Assembly: GCA_021786135.1 (NCBI GenBank)
Contig: JAJYNV010000013.1
Coordinates: 1 to 22,729 of the forward strand
Direction of reading: 5' to 3'
Source: Bacillota bacterium
Lineage (GTDB): Bacteria > Bacillota > Sulfobacillia > JAJZYS01 > JAJYTV01
DNA length: 22,729 nt
The notes under the pieces were generated by a model. That model worked only from the letters and a program-made list of their open reading frames with translations, did not search any database and was not told the DNA's origin. This document shows, piece after piece, positions 8,006-15,711 of this stretch (position 1 is its first letter; each line of letters opens with the position of its first letter). A program made the translations under genes and the position numbers.

Positions 8006-10880
8006 CGTCCAGCACCTCCTGCGCGACGTTTCGCAGCCATCGGTAGCCATCGCGGGCTGGAACGTGGCGGCAGGCCGGCCGCAGGCTGCAGCCGTCGCAC
8101 GCCGTCTGTCGTCCGAGAGCAAACGGCGCCGGAGACCAACGCCCGTCCTGCGCCTCCTGCACGAGTTCGGCAAGCCGCCTTTCGACACGGCCGAGCAGCG
8201 CCTGCCAGCGATCTTCCGCCAGCGCCCACTCCGAGCGCTGCAGCTCGCCGTTCTTCTTGCGCCGCAGCGGGTGGAAGGGCGAACCGCCGTCCGGTGCCTC
8301 GCGGTCGAGCGCACTGGGCAGTTCCGGATCGGCGAGGTAGAGACCGCGCGGCCGCTGCTGGCGCCACGTGCCGTCAGGATCGTCTTCACCCTCGTCGACC
8401 ACCCAGCTCTGACCCAACCGCACAGGCCAATAGGTCATCGCGACCGGATCGCCGCCCGAAAGCCTGGCCGCCAGGGCATAGGCGCCGATCTGCAGGTCGA
8501 GGCCATGGTAGACCCGCGCGAAGCTGAAGGGCTGGCGCCGCCGCACCTTGTAGTCCACGACGCGCAGCTGCCTGCCCAGGCGGTCCAGCCGGTCGATGCG
8601 CCCTTCGATGGCGATATCCTGACCATCACGTCCTATCACCGTAAGCGGCGGCAGGTCGCCGCGACGGCCGAACGCCACTTCCCGTCCGGCCGCCGTGAAG
8701 CCGGAGCGGCGCGTCTCCTCCCACACGAGCCGCGCCGTCCGCGCCACCTCCGTCGCGAGCTCCTGCCTCAGGCTGAGCCCCTGCGGCGTGTCCAGGGGCA
8801 GGACGCCAAATGCCTGCGCCGCCTGTTCCACGAGCTCTTGGACGAGCCTCGCCTGCTCGTCCGCGGGCGGGGCCGCAGCGGGCAATTCCTTGAGCACCTG
8901 ATGCACCAAAGCGCCACGCGCCGCCGGATCGAAGCCGGCTCTCTCCTCCCGTTCCACCCTGAGGACATCATGCGCGAAGGAGATGAAAGGGCAGGCCGCC
9001 CTGCGCTCGAGCCCTGTCACGGTGAACGTCAAGGGCATCGGCCCGAGTCTCTCCTCGGGGGGAGCGGGCCGCAGTCCGTAGAGGTGTGCCCCTTCGCCGC
9101 ACGCCTCCCGATGCACTGCGAGCAGCGAAAGCAATGCCTCCTGTGGGCGGCCGATGTCGCGCTGGCGCCCGGCCGCCTCCGCCAGCAGTTCGCCTGCCTC
9201 CTGGCGTGACAGGGCGCGCGCGGCCGCCTTTGCGGCCCGCCCTGGAGCATAGGGAAGCGGCTCGCCCAGATGGCGCAGGCGGATGGCCGCCGCTTGTACC
9301 CCGCCTTCTCCGTCGATCTCCGCGAAGCTGAGATAGAGACTTCGCCGCGCGGCGCCGAGAGCTGCCGCCACCGCCAGAAGCCCGCGCTGCCTGCGCTCCG
9401 GGAGGGGCTCCGCGAGCGGAAATCCCATCGCCTCGGCCTCGAGCATCTCACCCGCCCGCAAAATGCTCTGGCTGGGCGCGAGCGGCGGGAATCTCCCCTC
9501 TGCGAGCCCGAGCAGGAGGACATGGTCCGCCTCGAGCCCGTGCATCTCCCCCACCGGTACAATGCGAACCGCTTCGCGCCTCGGCTCGTAGCCAGGGCGC
9601 GCCGCCGCGAGGGCATCGCCCAGAAGGCGCAGGGCAAGGGGGCGTTCGAATGCACCCTCGCCCGCCACGGCGGCGATCGCATCGATCTGCTCGTCGATGG
9701 AGCCCGCGATGGCCGCCTGACGGGCCATGGCAGGGTCCTGCAGCCGGTCTTCGAGGTTGGCGATCTCCACGATGGCCCGGAACTGCCTGCAGTGCTCCGC
9801 GAAGCTTGCCACGCGCGGCCAGGCGTCGACGGCCTGACTCAGGCGCGCAAGAAACTCCTGAGCTTCGCCCGATGCGGCGTGACCGTCGCGCAGATGGCGC
9901 ACGAGGCTGTCGCGCAAGGAACCCGGCCGGGGCAGCATGCCGCTGCCAAGCAGGTGGTGGAGAGCATCGCGGACCTCGCCGCGCGCCAGCTCCAGAATGC
10001 CACGGCAGCAGAGCATGATGGGCTCGCCCTCGCTCGGCTCCGGGCCGGCGTCGGCGGCGATGCCAGCCTCGCGAAGAGCGGAGCGCAGCAGCCGCTCCTG
10101 CTGCCCGAAATCGCCGCAGCCGATGAGTATCTCCTCCAGTGCCACACCGTCGCGGACGAGATCAAGGCAGCGCCTGGCGGCCTCATGCACCTCCGTGCGC
10201 ATGTCAGGCGCCCCCCGCACCTCGACGGCGACCTCGGGTCGAGGCGCGTCATGTGGCATCAGCGGCAGCTTCGCCAGGAGACCCTTCGTCTCAAGTGCCT
10301 GCCGGAGCGCCTTTTCGGGCTCCAGAAGAGGCCCCTCCGGCCAGAAGATGCTCTCGCTCTCCCACGCGAGGTCTTGCGCTCGCTCCGCTGCACGCCAGAT
10401 GAGATGGGACTCGGGGACGAGGCCTGCCTCGGCGGCCATCTGGCGCACACCGCGCTCGGCCGCGCAAAGCGCTGCGAAAGTTCGCCCGCCGAGCACCTGC
10501 GCCAGAGCCTCCGGCAGGGAGGGTGTCTGCCGCCAGGCGGCGGTCAGCGTCTCGGTCAGGAGCGACTCTGCCCCGTGGCGCCCGCCTTCTGCATCACCGA
10601 AGGCGCCCAGCGTCGCTTGGCGGGCCGCCACAATGCGCACGAGCGCTCGCGTCTGCGCGCGGCTGAGGGACGCTGACATCTCGCCCAGGTCCGCCAGGAT
10701 CTCCGCGGCCAAGCGCGAGGGGGTCTCGACGCGCAGGCGCAGGCTGCCTCCGCCCAGGGCTCGCAGGATCTCGCGCTCCCACTGCAGGGTGGCGGCCGGC
10801 GCTGTCACCACGCGCAGCTCGGGGCCGAACGGCTCGTAACCCAATCTCGCGACCAGACGGCCAAGCAGGGCCTCCTGCAC
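7986..10880 (-). CDS. addB: AddB: ATP-dependent nuclease subunit B
   Basis: 964 aa from the chosen GTG. AddB pairs with AddA; it is a helicase-fold subunit with a C-terminal nuclease held by an iron-sulfur cluster. The four cluster cysteines are all present: Cys630 (in RRAACPF) and Cys928, Cys931, Cys937 (CDGCSLRPAC). Nuclease residues are GRIDRLDR, then VDYK with Asp776 and Lys778, then LQIGAYALAA. GEMHGLEADHVLLLGLAEG matches the AddB/UvrD motif V region. The GTG at 10880-10878 has GGAGG 9 nt upstream. The frame extends to a TTG at 10958 that has no ribosome site. Neither version contains a G-x4-GK-S/T P-loop, which many AddB proteins carry at the N-terminus. The protein starts about where the helix after the P-loop would be. 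Confidence 0.9.
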   Translation of the reverse strand: MQEALLGRLVARLGYEPFGPELRVVTAPAATLQWEREILRALGGGSLRLRVETPSRLAAEILADLGEMSASLSRAQTRALVRIVAARQATLGAFGDAEGGRHGAESLLTETLTAAWRQTPSLPEALAQVLGGRTFAALCAAERGVRQMAAEAGLVPESHLIWRAAERAQDLAWESESIFWPEGPLLEPEKALRQALETKGLLAKLPLMPHDAPRPEVAVEVRGAPDMRTEVHEAARRCLDLVRDGVALEEILIGCGDFGQQERLLRSALREAGIAADAGPEPSEGEPIMLCCRGILELARGEVRDALHHLLGSGMLPRPGSLRDSLVRHLRDGHAASGEAQEFLARLSQAVDAWPRVASFAEHCRQFRAIVEIANLEDRLQDPAMARQAAIAGSIDEQIDAIAAVAGEGAFERPLALRLLGDALAAARPGYEPRREAVRIVPVGEMHGLEADHVLLLGLAEGRFPPLAPSQSILRAGEMLEAEAMGFPLAEPLPERRQRGLLAVAAALGAARRSLYLSFAEIDGEGGVQAAAIRLRHLGEPLPYAPGRAAKAAARALSRQEAGELLAEAAGRQRDIGRPQEALLSLLAVHREACGEGAHLYGLRPAPPEERLGPMPLTFTVTGLERRAACPFISFAHDVLRVEREERAGFDPAARGALVHQVLKELPAAAPPADEQARLVQELVEQAAQAFGVLPLDTPQGLSLRQELATEVARTARLVWEETRRSGFTAAGREVAFGRRGDLPPLTVIGRDGQDIAIEGRIDRLDRLGRQLRVVDYKVRRRQPFSFARVYHGLDLQIGAYALAARLSGGDPVAMTYWPVRLGQSWVVDEGEDDPDGTWRQQRPRGLYLADPELPSALDREAPDGGSPFHPLRRKKNGELQRSEWALAEDRWQALLGRVERRLAELVQEAQDGRWSPAPFALGRQTACDGCSLRPACRHVPARDGYRWLRNVAQEVLDDASTDD

Positions 10881-10889
10881 CTCGTACCC

Positions 10890-10894
10890 CCTCC
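10890..10894 (-). promoter_or_regulatory. Ribosome binding site deciding the addB start
   Basis: GGAGG on the minus strand, 9 nt before GTG 10880-10878. The in-frame TTG at 10958 has no comparable site, so the shorter start is preferred. Confidence 0.6.
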
Positions 10895-10916
10895 ACCATG
10901 TCCGGGGTTCGCCCTG

Positions 10917-10956
10917 GGACAGGTGGCACCCTGCCACCGTAGGAAGCAACCTGTCC
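10917..10956. promoter_or_regulatory. Nested inverted repeats in the addB/ilvE divergent region
   Basis: The outer arms GGACAGGT (10917-10924) and ACCTGTCC (10949-10956) are perfect 8-bp complements. Inside is a 17-bp interrupted palindrome, GGTGGCA-CCC-TGCCACC (10922-10938). The two stems share GGT, so as RNA they compete, and as DNA either could be an operator for the divergent promoters. No U-tract follows in either direction, which argues against a simple terminator. Confidence 0.45.
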
Positions 10957-11025
10957 AACGTGGTAATCTAGGCGTGGGCTCAGGGGGAGTGTCCATCCGC
11001 GCTCGCTTGCAGGAGGTCTACGCAC

Positions 11026-11898
11026 GTGAGTCAGAAGATTTTCCTCGACGGAACGTTTGTCCCCCGGGAAGATGCCAAGGTTTCAGTCTTCGATCATGGC
11101 CTGCTCTACGGCGACGGCGTGTTTGAAGGCATCCGCGTGTACGACGGCGTCGTCTTCAAGCTTGAAGAGCACCTGGAGCGCCTCTACGCATCGGCCAAGA
11201 CGATCATGCTGGAGATCCCCTACAGCCGTGACGAGATGCGTGAGATCGTGCGCCAGAGCTGCCGCGAGAATGGCCTTGAGAGCGCCTACATCCGCCTGGT
11301 GGTCTCCCGCGGCCCGGGTGACCTCGGGCTGGATCCCCGCAAGTGCGGTCGCGCCACCGTCGTCGTCATCGCCGACAGGATCTCCCTGTACCCGCCCGAG
11401 CTGTACGAGAACGGCATGAGCATCGGCACCGGCTCCACCCGCCGGTCACGCGCAGAAATCATCAATCCGCAGATCAAGTCGCTCAACTACCTCAACAACA
11501 TCCTGGCGAAGCTCGAGGCCAACCAGCACGGCTGGGGCGAGGTCCTGATGCTGAGCGAGGAGGGCTTCGTCGCCGAGTGCAGCGCCGACAACATCTTCAT
11601 GGTGCGCAGGGGCGTCCTTGTCACGCCGGCCCCCCACCTCGGCATCCTGCTCGGCATCACGCGCGCGACTGTGCTGGACCTCGCCCGCGAGGCCGGCTAC
11701 GAGACGCTCGAGACCACCTTCACGCGTCACGAGCTGTGGAACGCGGACGAGGTGTTCCTCACGGGATCCGCCGCCGAGATCGTCCCCGTGGTCAAGGTCG
11801 ACGAGCGCAGCGTGGGCGACGGCAAGCCGGGTCCCGTCACCAAGGATCTCGCGCAGAGGTTCCGCGCCTACGCCCCGACGAACGGAGTGCACATCTGA
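11026..11898 (+). CDS. ilvE: Branched-chain amino-acid aminotransferase (class IV PLP)
   Basis: 290 aa, the standard length for IlvE. It interconverts branched-chain amino acids and their 2-oxo acids using 2-oxoglutarate/glutamate. Fold-type IV signatures are FDHGLLYGDGVFEGIRVYDG (residues 22-41), the PLP lysine Lys151 in PQIKSLNYLNNILAK, EGFVAECSADNIFMV, and VFLTGSAAEIVPV near the C-terminus. D-amino-acid aminotransferase and aminodeoxychorismate lyase share the fold, but NPQIKSLNYLNNILAK and the overall length favour the branched-chain type. The GTG start has AGGAGG at 11011-11016, 9 nt upstream. It is a single gene, divergent from addB and ending at a strong hairpin. Confidence 0.9.
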   Translation: MSQKIFLDGTFVPREDAKVSVFDHGLLYGDGVFEGIRVYDGVVFKLEEHLERLYASAKTIMLEIPYSRDEMREIVRQSCRENGLESAYIRLVVSRGPGDLGLDPRKCGRATVVVIADRISLYPPELYENGMSIGTGSTRRSRAEIINPQIKSLNYLNNILAKLEANQHGWGEVLMLSEEGFVAECSADNIFMVRRGVLVTPAPHLGILLGITRATVLDLAREAGYETLETTFTRHELWNADEVFLTGSAAEIVPVVKVDERSVGDGKPGPVTKDLAQRFRAYAPTNGVHI

Positions 11899-11947
11899 GA
11901 ACATGAGAAAGCCGGCCAGCAGATCGCTGGCCGGCTTTCTCATGTTC
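11899..11947. terminator. 22-bp perfect hairpin, bidirectional terminator for ilvE and upp
   Basis: Arms at 11899-11920 and 11926-11947 are perfectly complementary over 22 bp around the loop AGATC. The GC core GCCGGCCAGC is followed on the plus strand by TTTCT; by symmetry an A/T-rich flank also serves the minus strand. It starts one base after the ilvE stop and ends 14 nt before the upp stop. Confidence 0.9.
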
Positions 11948-11961
11948 ATGCGCCCGGCGGG

Positions 11962-12588
11962 TCAGAGCGTTCCGAACAGGCGGTCGCCCGCGTCTCCCAG
12001 GCCAGGAACGATATAGGCGTGTTCGTTGAGATGGCTGTCGAGCGCCGCACCGAACATCGGCACGTCGGGATGCCTGGCCGCCACCGCCGCGACGCCCTCG
12101 GGCGCCGCGACGAGACAGATGAGGCGGAGGCTCGCAACCCCCAGGGACTTGAGCATGTCGAGCGCGGCCACCGCCGATCCGCCCGTCGCCAGCATCGGAT
12201 CCAGCAGCAGCACGTCGCGCTGCGCGATATCGGCCGGGAGATTGCGATAGTACTCGACGGGCTGGTGCGTCTCGTGGTCCCGGTAGAGGCCGATGTGCCC
12301 CACCGCGGCTTCGGGCAGGAGCTTGAGAATCCCGTCGGACATGCCGAGGCCGGCACGCAGGATCGGCACCAGCACCGGCTGGCCGTGCGCGAGGCGCACG
12401 CCGCTGGCATGCGCGATCGGCGTCTCTACGCCCACCTCCTCGACCGGCAGGTCGCGCAGGGCCTCGAACGCCAGAAGCACCGAGACCTGTGCAAGCAGGG
12501 CGCGGAACTCCTTGGGTGGTGTGGCGACGTCCCGCAGGAGACGAAGTTTCTCCTGCACGATCGGATGGTCTACGCGCGTGAACTCCAA
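11962..12588 (-). CDS. upp: Uracil phosphoribosyltransferase
   Basis: 208 aa, the normal length of Upp, which makes UMP from uracil and PRPP in pyrimidine salvage. The PRPP loop is LLLDPMLATGGSA; other signatures are VPILRAGLGMSDG, GHIGLYRDHETHQPVEYY and the C-terminal GLGDAGDRLFGT that binds uracil. The TTG start at 12588-12586 is supported by AAGGAGG 7 nt upstream and begins exactly at the family's usual N-terminus. It is the last gene of the minus-strand run, 98 nt after the permease stop. That gap could hold its own promoter, but I see no convincing -35/-10 pair there. Confidence 0.96.
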   Translation of the reverse strand: MEFTRVDHPIVQEKLRLLRDVATPPKEFRALLAQVSVLLAFEALRDLPVEEVGVETPIAHASGVRLAHGQPVLVPILRAGLGMSDGILKLLPEAAVGHIGLYRDHETHQPVEYYRNLPADIAQRDVLLLDPMLATGGSAVAALDMLKSLGVASLRLICLVAAPEGVAAVAARHPDVPMFGAALDSHLNEHAYIVPGLGDAGDRLFGTL

Positions 12589-12686
12589 GCAGGGACCTCC
12601 TTAGGGCCGGGCCGGATGCGATTACGTCGATTCCTGTCGGGAAGTTTACCATCGGAGCGGCCGCTTCCTGCCGGTCCGCACCCCGC

Positions 12687-13979
12687 CTATCCCCTGGTCT
12701 TCAGGCCCTGCCAGAGGGTTTGCCCATCCCCGCGCGCAAGGCGCACGGCCACACCGATCCCCGCGAGCGCCAGGGGGTAGAGCGCGCCCCAGCCGAGAAA
12801 CGGCAAGGTGCCGAGGCAGACGAGCATGGCCACGAAAGCGGTCAGGCGTTCGCCCCGTGCCGTCAGGAGGCGCAGGCCCGACCAGAGCGCCAGCACGTAG
12901 AGCGCGATGAAAACAGCAGAGGACCAGGCCACGAGGCCCTCAAGGCCCACGGGATGGACTGCCTCCAACCCGAGCACCAGCAGGAACACGACGGCCAGAC
13001 TCCAGATCGCCCTGAGGGGCGTGCGCGTCTCCGGGTGGAGCTGCGCGAAGTAGGCGGGAAAGTCCCCTGCCCTCGCCTGGGCATAGACGAGTCGGACAAA
13101 GCTGCCCACATAGGCGTGGATGGTGCCGTAGGTGACGAGCAGGGCCAGGAGGGATGTGGCCAGCACCCCGACGCGTCCTCCGCCCTGACCCAGCATGACC
13201 GCCAGAGCATCCCGGCTGCCGCCGCCGATGTAGGCGCCCGTGCCTACGGTCACGACAGCCAGGAGGATGTAGAGGCCATCGATCAGGGCGATGCTCGTGA
13301 TCATGGCGCGCCTGAGGTCTCGCTCGGGCTCGGCGAACTCTTCGGCGTAGTTGGCGACCGCCTCCCAGCCGACGAAGGCCCAGAAGAGAAGCGCCAGATC
13401 GAGTCCGACGGGCATGATGCCATGCGGCAGCACCGGCTCGAAGTCGGCGGCCCTGAGATGCATGAACCCGACCAGGACGGCGGCCAGCAGAAGCAGTGCG
13501 ATCAGCCCCACCACGCCGGTCGCGGCACGGCCGGAAATCTCCACGCCCAGCGCGTTGAGCACGATGGCGAGCGCCAGGAGAGCCCCCGCCACCGCGATCA
13601 TGCCGAGGTGCGACAGGCCGAACGCCGCCGCGAGATAGCCGGCGCCGATCAGTGCGGCGATCGGAGCACCCAAAGGCACCGTGCCCAGGAACAGCCAACC
13701 CGCCGCCGCGCCGCCGGCCGGGCCGAACGCCGCGCGCGCGAACGCGGCGATGCCGCCGGCGTCCGGAAACCTGGTCGCAAGCCGCGCCAGGGTGAAGGCG
13801 AGCGGAATGATGAGAAGACCCATGGCCACCCAGGCCAGAATGCCGCCGGGCCCGGCCTCCTGCGCCGTTAGCGCCGGAAGGTAGAGCACACCGGAGCCGA
13901 GCACCGAGGCGACCGTCAGCGCCGTGCCTTCCTGCCAGCCAAGTACCCGACGCAGACCCTGACTCTCCTCGGCTGCCAG
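12687..13979 (-). CDS. APC-superfamily amino-acid permease, YjeH-like exporter type
   Basis: About 430 aa with some 12 hydrophobic segments. The N-terminal VLGSGVLYLPALTAQEAG is the unwound first helix of APC transporters. The close match in layout is YjeH, the E. coli exporter of methionine and branched-chain amino acids; substrate assignment is tentative. The GTG at 13904 would cut helix 1 in half. The frame continues upstream to a TAG, with no ATG, GTG or TTG, but a CTG at 13979-13977 has GGGAGG 9 nt upstream and restores LRRVLGWQEGTALTVAS before helix 1. I therefore start at CTG. It lies 38 nt after the VanW gene on the same strand. IlvE next door also handles branched-chain amino acids. 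Confidence 0.8.
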   Translation of the reverse strand: MAAEESQGLRRVLGWQEGTALTVASVLGSGVLYLPALTAQEAGPGGILAWVAMGLLIIPLAFTLARLATRFPDAGGIAAFARAAFGPAGGAAAGWLFLGTVPLGAPIAALIGAGYLAAAFGLSHLGMIAVAGALLALAIVLNALGVEISGRAATGVVGLIALLLLAAVLVGFMHLRAADFEPVLPHGIMPVGLDLALLFWAFVGWEAVANYAEEFAEPERDLRRAMITSIALIDGLYILLAVVTVGTGAYIGGGSRDALAVMLGQGGGRVGVLATSLLALLVTYGTIHAYVGSFVRLVYAQARAGDFPAYFAQLHPETRTPLRAIWSLAVVFLLVLGLEAVHPVGLEGLVAWSSAVFIALYVLALWSGLRLLTARGERLTAFVAMLVCLGTLPFLGWGALYPLALAGIGVAVRLARGDGQTLWQGLKTRG

Positions 13980-13988
13980 CTCAGACCG

Positions 13989-13994
13989 CCTCCC
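13989..13994 (-). promoter_or_regulatory. Ribosome binding site pointing to a CTG start
   Basis: GGGAGG on the minus strand, 9 nt before CTG 13979-13977. It is the only good ribosome site in front of the permease, and no ATG, GTG or TTG lies between it and helix 1. Confidence 0.55.
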
Positions 13995-14017
13995 GCAACA
14001 AGGCTAGCAGAGCGGCC

Positions 14018-14917
14018 TCAACTGTCAACCGGCCGGAGCCGGCCCTTCTCGCCAAGCGCCTGGCCGGTGCCCACCCGGACGATGCGCGGACTGGGGCGAT
14101 AACTGTCGACACCCATGTCGAATGTCTCCTGGCGGCCGTCGGGCCACCGCCGCTCGAGCCAGGAGCGGACGACTACACCCTCCTGACCCGGCGCATCGAC
14201 TTCCTCACTGCCCGCAGGGAGGCTAGGGTCGTTTCTGCGCACTGTGTAGAAAGGCGTGCGGCTCATCTCCTTGTGGATCCAGCGCACCTCCGGCGGCTGG
14301 CGCGCGCCGAAGAATTCGGCCGTGACGCGCCCGCCCTGAGCCCTCGTGACAAGGCGGATGGGCTCGCCCGTATCGTTCTCTACGCGCAGATCGAGGTAGC
14401 CGTAGGAGATGGTGGCGTCTTCCCCAGGCAGGAGGTAGGGCACCGTCAGGCCATGCTGGTGGCGTTCCGCTATCGGCAGGCCGGCACGGAGCGCCGCGTT
14501 GTAGATCGTCGACGCCACCTGGCAGACGCCGCCGCCGTAGCCAGGCACAATGCGGTCTCCGATGAACACGCGCCCTACCTGGTAGCCCTCGGCCCGGCTG
14601 GCCTGCCCGAGCTGCCCGTTGAACGAGAAGACTCCGCCTGCCGGGATCACGGTGCCGCAGAGGCGCCTTGTCGCCAGTGCCATGTTGAAGTTGCGCCCCG
14701 GCGCCGATGTCGGGAAGTCGGTCGTCATGTGACCGATGAGGCCCCACGCGGCGTCGGTGCCGTCAGGTGCGGTCGGCTGGCAGCCCGGCACCGCCGCAAG
14801 GGCGGGCGGCGACGTGGTCGCCGCCTGGCGCACGGTTTCGCCCGGTGCGGCAGCGAACCTGGGCGGCCAGAACGAAAGCATCAGCAGGGCCAAAAAAGGC
14901 CAAGACGCGTGGGGCAT
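14018..14917 (-). CDS. Secreted VanW-domain protein
   Basis: 299 aa. The N-terminus (MPHASWPFLALLMLSFWPP) looks like a signal peptide, so the protein is probably exported. The VanW core covers about residues 85-200: NFNMALATRRLCGTVIPAGG, VFSFNGQLG, then GYGGGVCQVASTIYNAALRA, the best-conserved VanW signature, and SYGYLDLRVEN. VanW is an accessory of some vancomycin-resistance clusters but is widespread in Bacillota without them; its biochemical role is unknown, and no van genes are here. ATG 14917 has GGAGG 8 nt upstream, so I prefer it to the in-frame GTG 30 nt earlier. It follows the stress protein by 34 nt. Confidence 0.88.
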   Translation of the reverse strand: MPHASWPFLALLMLSFWPPRFAAAPGETVRQAATTSPPALAAVPGCQPTAPDGTDAAWGLIGHMTTDFPTSAPGRNFNMALATRRLCGTVIPAGGVFSFNGQLGQASRAEGYQVGRVFIGDRIVPGYGGGVCQVASTIYNAALRAGLPIAERHQHGLTVPYLLPGEDATISYGYLDLRVENDTGEPIRLVTRAQGGRVTAEFFGARQPPEVRWIHKEMSRTPFYTVRRNDPSLPAGSEEVDAPGQEGVVVRSWLERRWPDGRQETFDMGVDSYRPSPRIVRVGTGQALGEKGRLRPVDS

Positions 14918-14951
14918 TGAGGCCACCTCCGCGTCTAGCATCACCAATTGC

Positions 14952-15539
14952 TCAGGTCGCCGACGGCACCTCTTCGATCGTTCCGGCAGCGGGCCGGTCG
15001 ACGAGAACCTCGCACGAAGCGCGGCGCACCACCTGCGCCACGTTGCGGCTGAGTTCCTCGCCCGGCCGGCGCATCTTGGCGTCGAGACCGAGCACGATCA
15101 GATCCGCGTGGCGCTCGCGGGCTACCCGCAGAATACCCTCCCAAGCGCTGCGCGCAGGCACGATGACCCCCTCGCAGGGCAGTTCGTGCGTCTCGCAGAT
15201 CGTCACGCCGACCGAGATCGACGCATCGCCGGCCGCGCGCTGGACCGGCATCGCGGCGTCCAGCGGCAAGGAAAGCGGGACCTCGAGGACATGCACCAGG
15301 ATGATCTGCGCCTGCTGCGGTTCGGCGAGCCGGCACGCGAGTTCCACCGCGCGCTCCGAGGACATCGCCGCGACGACGGGCACCACCAGCGTCCGCAGCT
15401 GGTTCACGGTGCGCCGGATCTTGGCCACCTCGTACGGCAGCTGGCGGGGGACACGGAACATCCAGCGGAAGACGAGGGTGAGCAGCACGAGGAAGACGAC
15501 GGAGATGATCGTACCAAGCAGGCGAACGTGAAGCGCCAT
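14952..15539 (-). CDS. Membrane-anchored universal stress protein (UspA domain)
   Basis: 195 aa. Residues about 4-27 form one hydrophobic helix (LLGTIISVVFLVLLTLVFRW) followed by a basic linker. A UspA fold comes next: LVVPVVAAMSSERAVELACR, AQIILVHVLEVP, ADLIVLGLDAKMRRPGEE and CEVLVDRP at the end. Most Usp proteins are soluble, so the anchor is notable. The ATP-binding pattern G-x2-G-x9-G(S/T) is not clearly kept: only Gly followed later by PGEELSRN is seen. It may therefore not bind ATP. ATG 15539-15537 has GGAGGAG 8 nt upstream, inside the preceding gene, whose TGA is 1 nt away. This argues for strict coupling with the small membrane protein and permease. Confidence 0.82.
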   Translation of the reverse strand: MALHVRLLGTIISVVFLVLLTLVFRWMFRVPRQLPYEVAKIRRTVNQLRTLVVPVVAAMSSERAVELACRLAEPQQAQIILVHVLEVPLSLPLDAAMPVQRAAGDASISVGVTICETHELPCEGVIVPARSAWEGILRVARERHADLIVLGLDAKMRRPGEELSRNVAQVVRRASCEVLVDRPAAGTIEEVPSAT

Positions 15540-15540
15540 G

Positions 15541-15711
15541 TCAGCTTCTCCTCCGCCGCGCTTCGTAGATGCGTGCGGCGCCCAGGGCGACAAACAGGAC
15601 GCCCATGAGGTCGTAGAGCAGGCTGCCGTGCTCCGCGATGCCGCGCACGATGATGATCACGCCCAGCACGAGAGCTATGCCGCCGATCACCAGGGCGAAG
15701 CCGCGCTTCAT
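15541..15711 (-). CDS. 56-aa two-helix membrane protein linking permease and Usp genes
   Basis: The start ATG overlaps the permease stop as ATGA (15711-15708), and its own TGA is 1 nt before the Usp ATG. The protein MKRGFALVIGGIALVLGVII... has two hydrophobic helices (about residues 5-22 and 33-48), a short polar loop (RGIAEHGSLLYD) and a basic C-terminal tail (YEARRRRS). A GGGGAGGG site lies about 10 nt upstream. I recognise no family. The layout, with overlap on one side and 1 nt on the other, makes a real co-translated gene likely. A role as a small transporter subunit or a link to the stress protein is inference only. Confidence 0.75.
   Translation of the reverse strand: MKRGFALVIGGIALVLGVIIIVRGIAEHGSLLYDLMGVLFVALGAARIYEARRRRS

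Noticed and set aside
8006..8389. N-terminal extension of AddA
   Set aside because: It overlaps addB coding sequence, is arginine-rich without domain character, and the helicase begins at MPRLTTEQ with a good ribosome site.
10918..10938. T-box leader before ilvE, because of TGGCACC
   Set aside because: Only the short core matches. The upstream specifier region would lie inside addB coding sequence and no terminator/antiterminator pair with a U-tract follows.
14018..14917. Vancomycin-resistance cluster suggested by VanW
   Set aside because: No vanH, vanA/B, vanX or vanRS genes are nearby; VanW-domain proteins are common in Bacillota without resistance.
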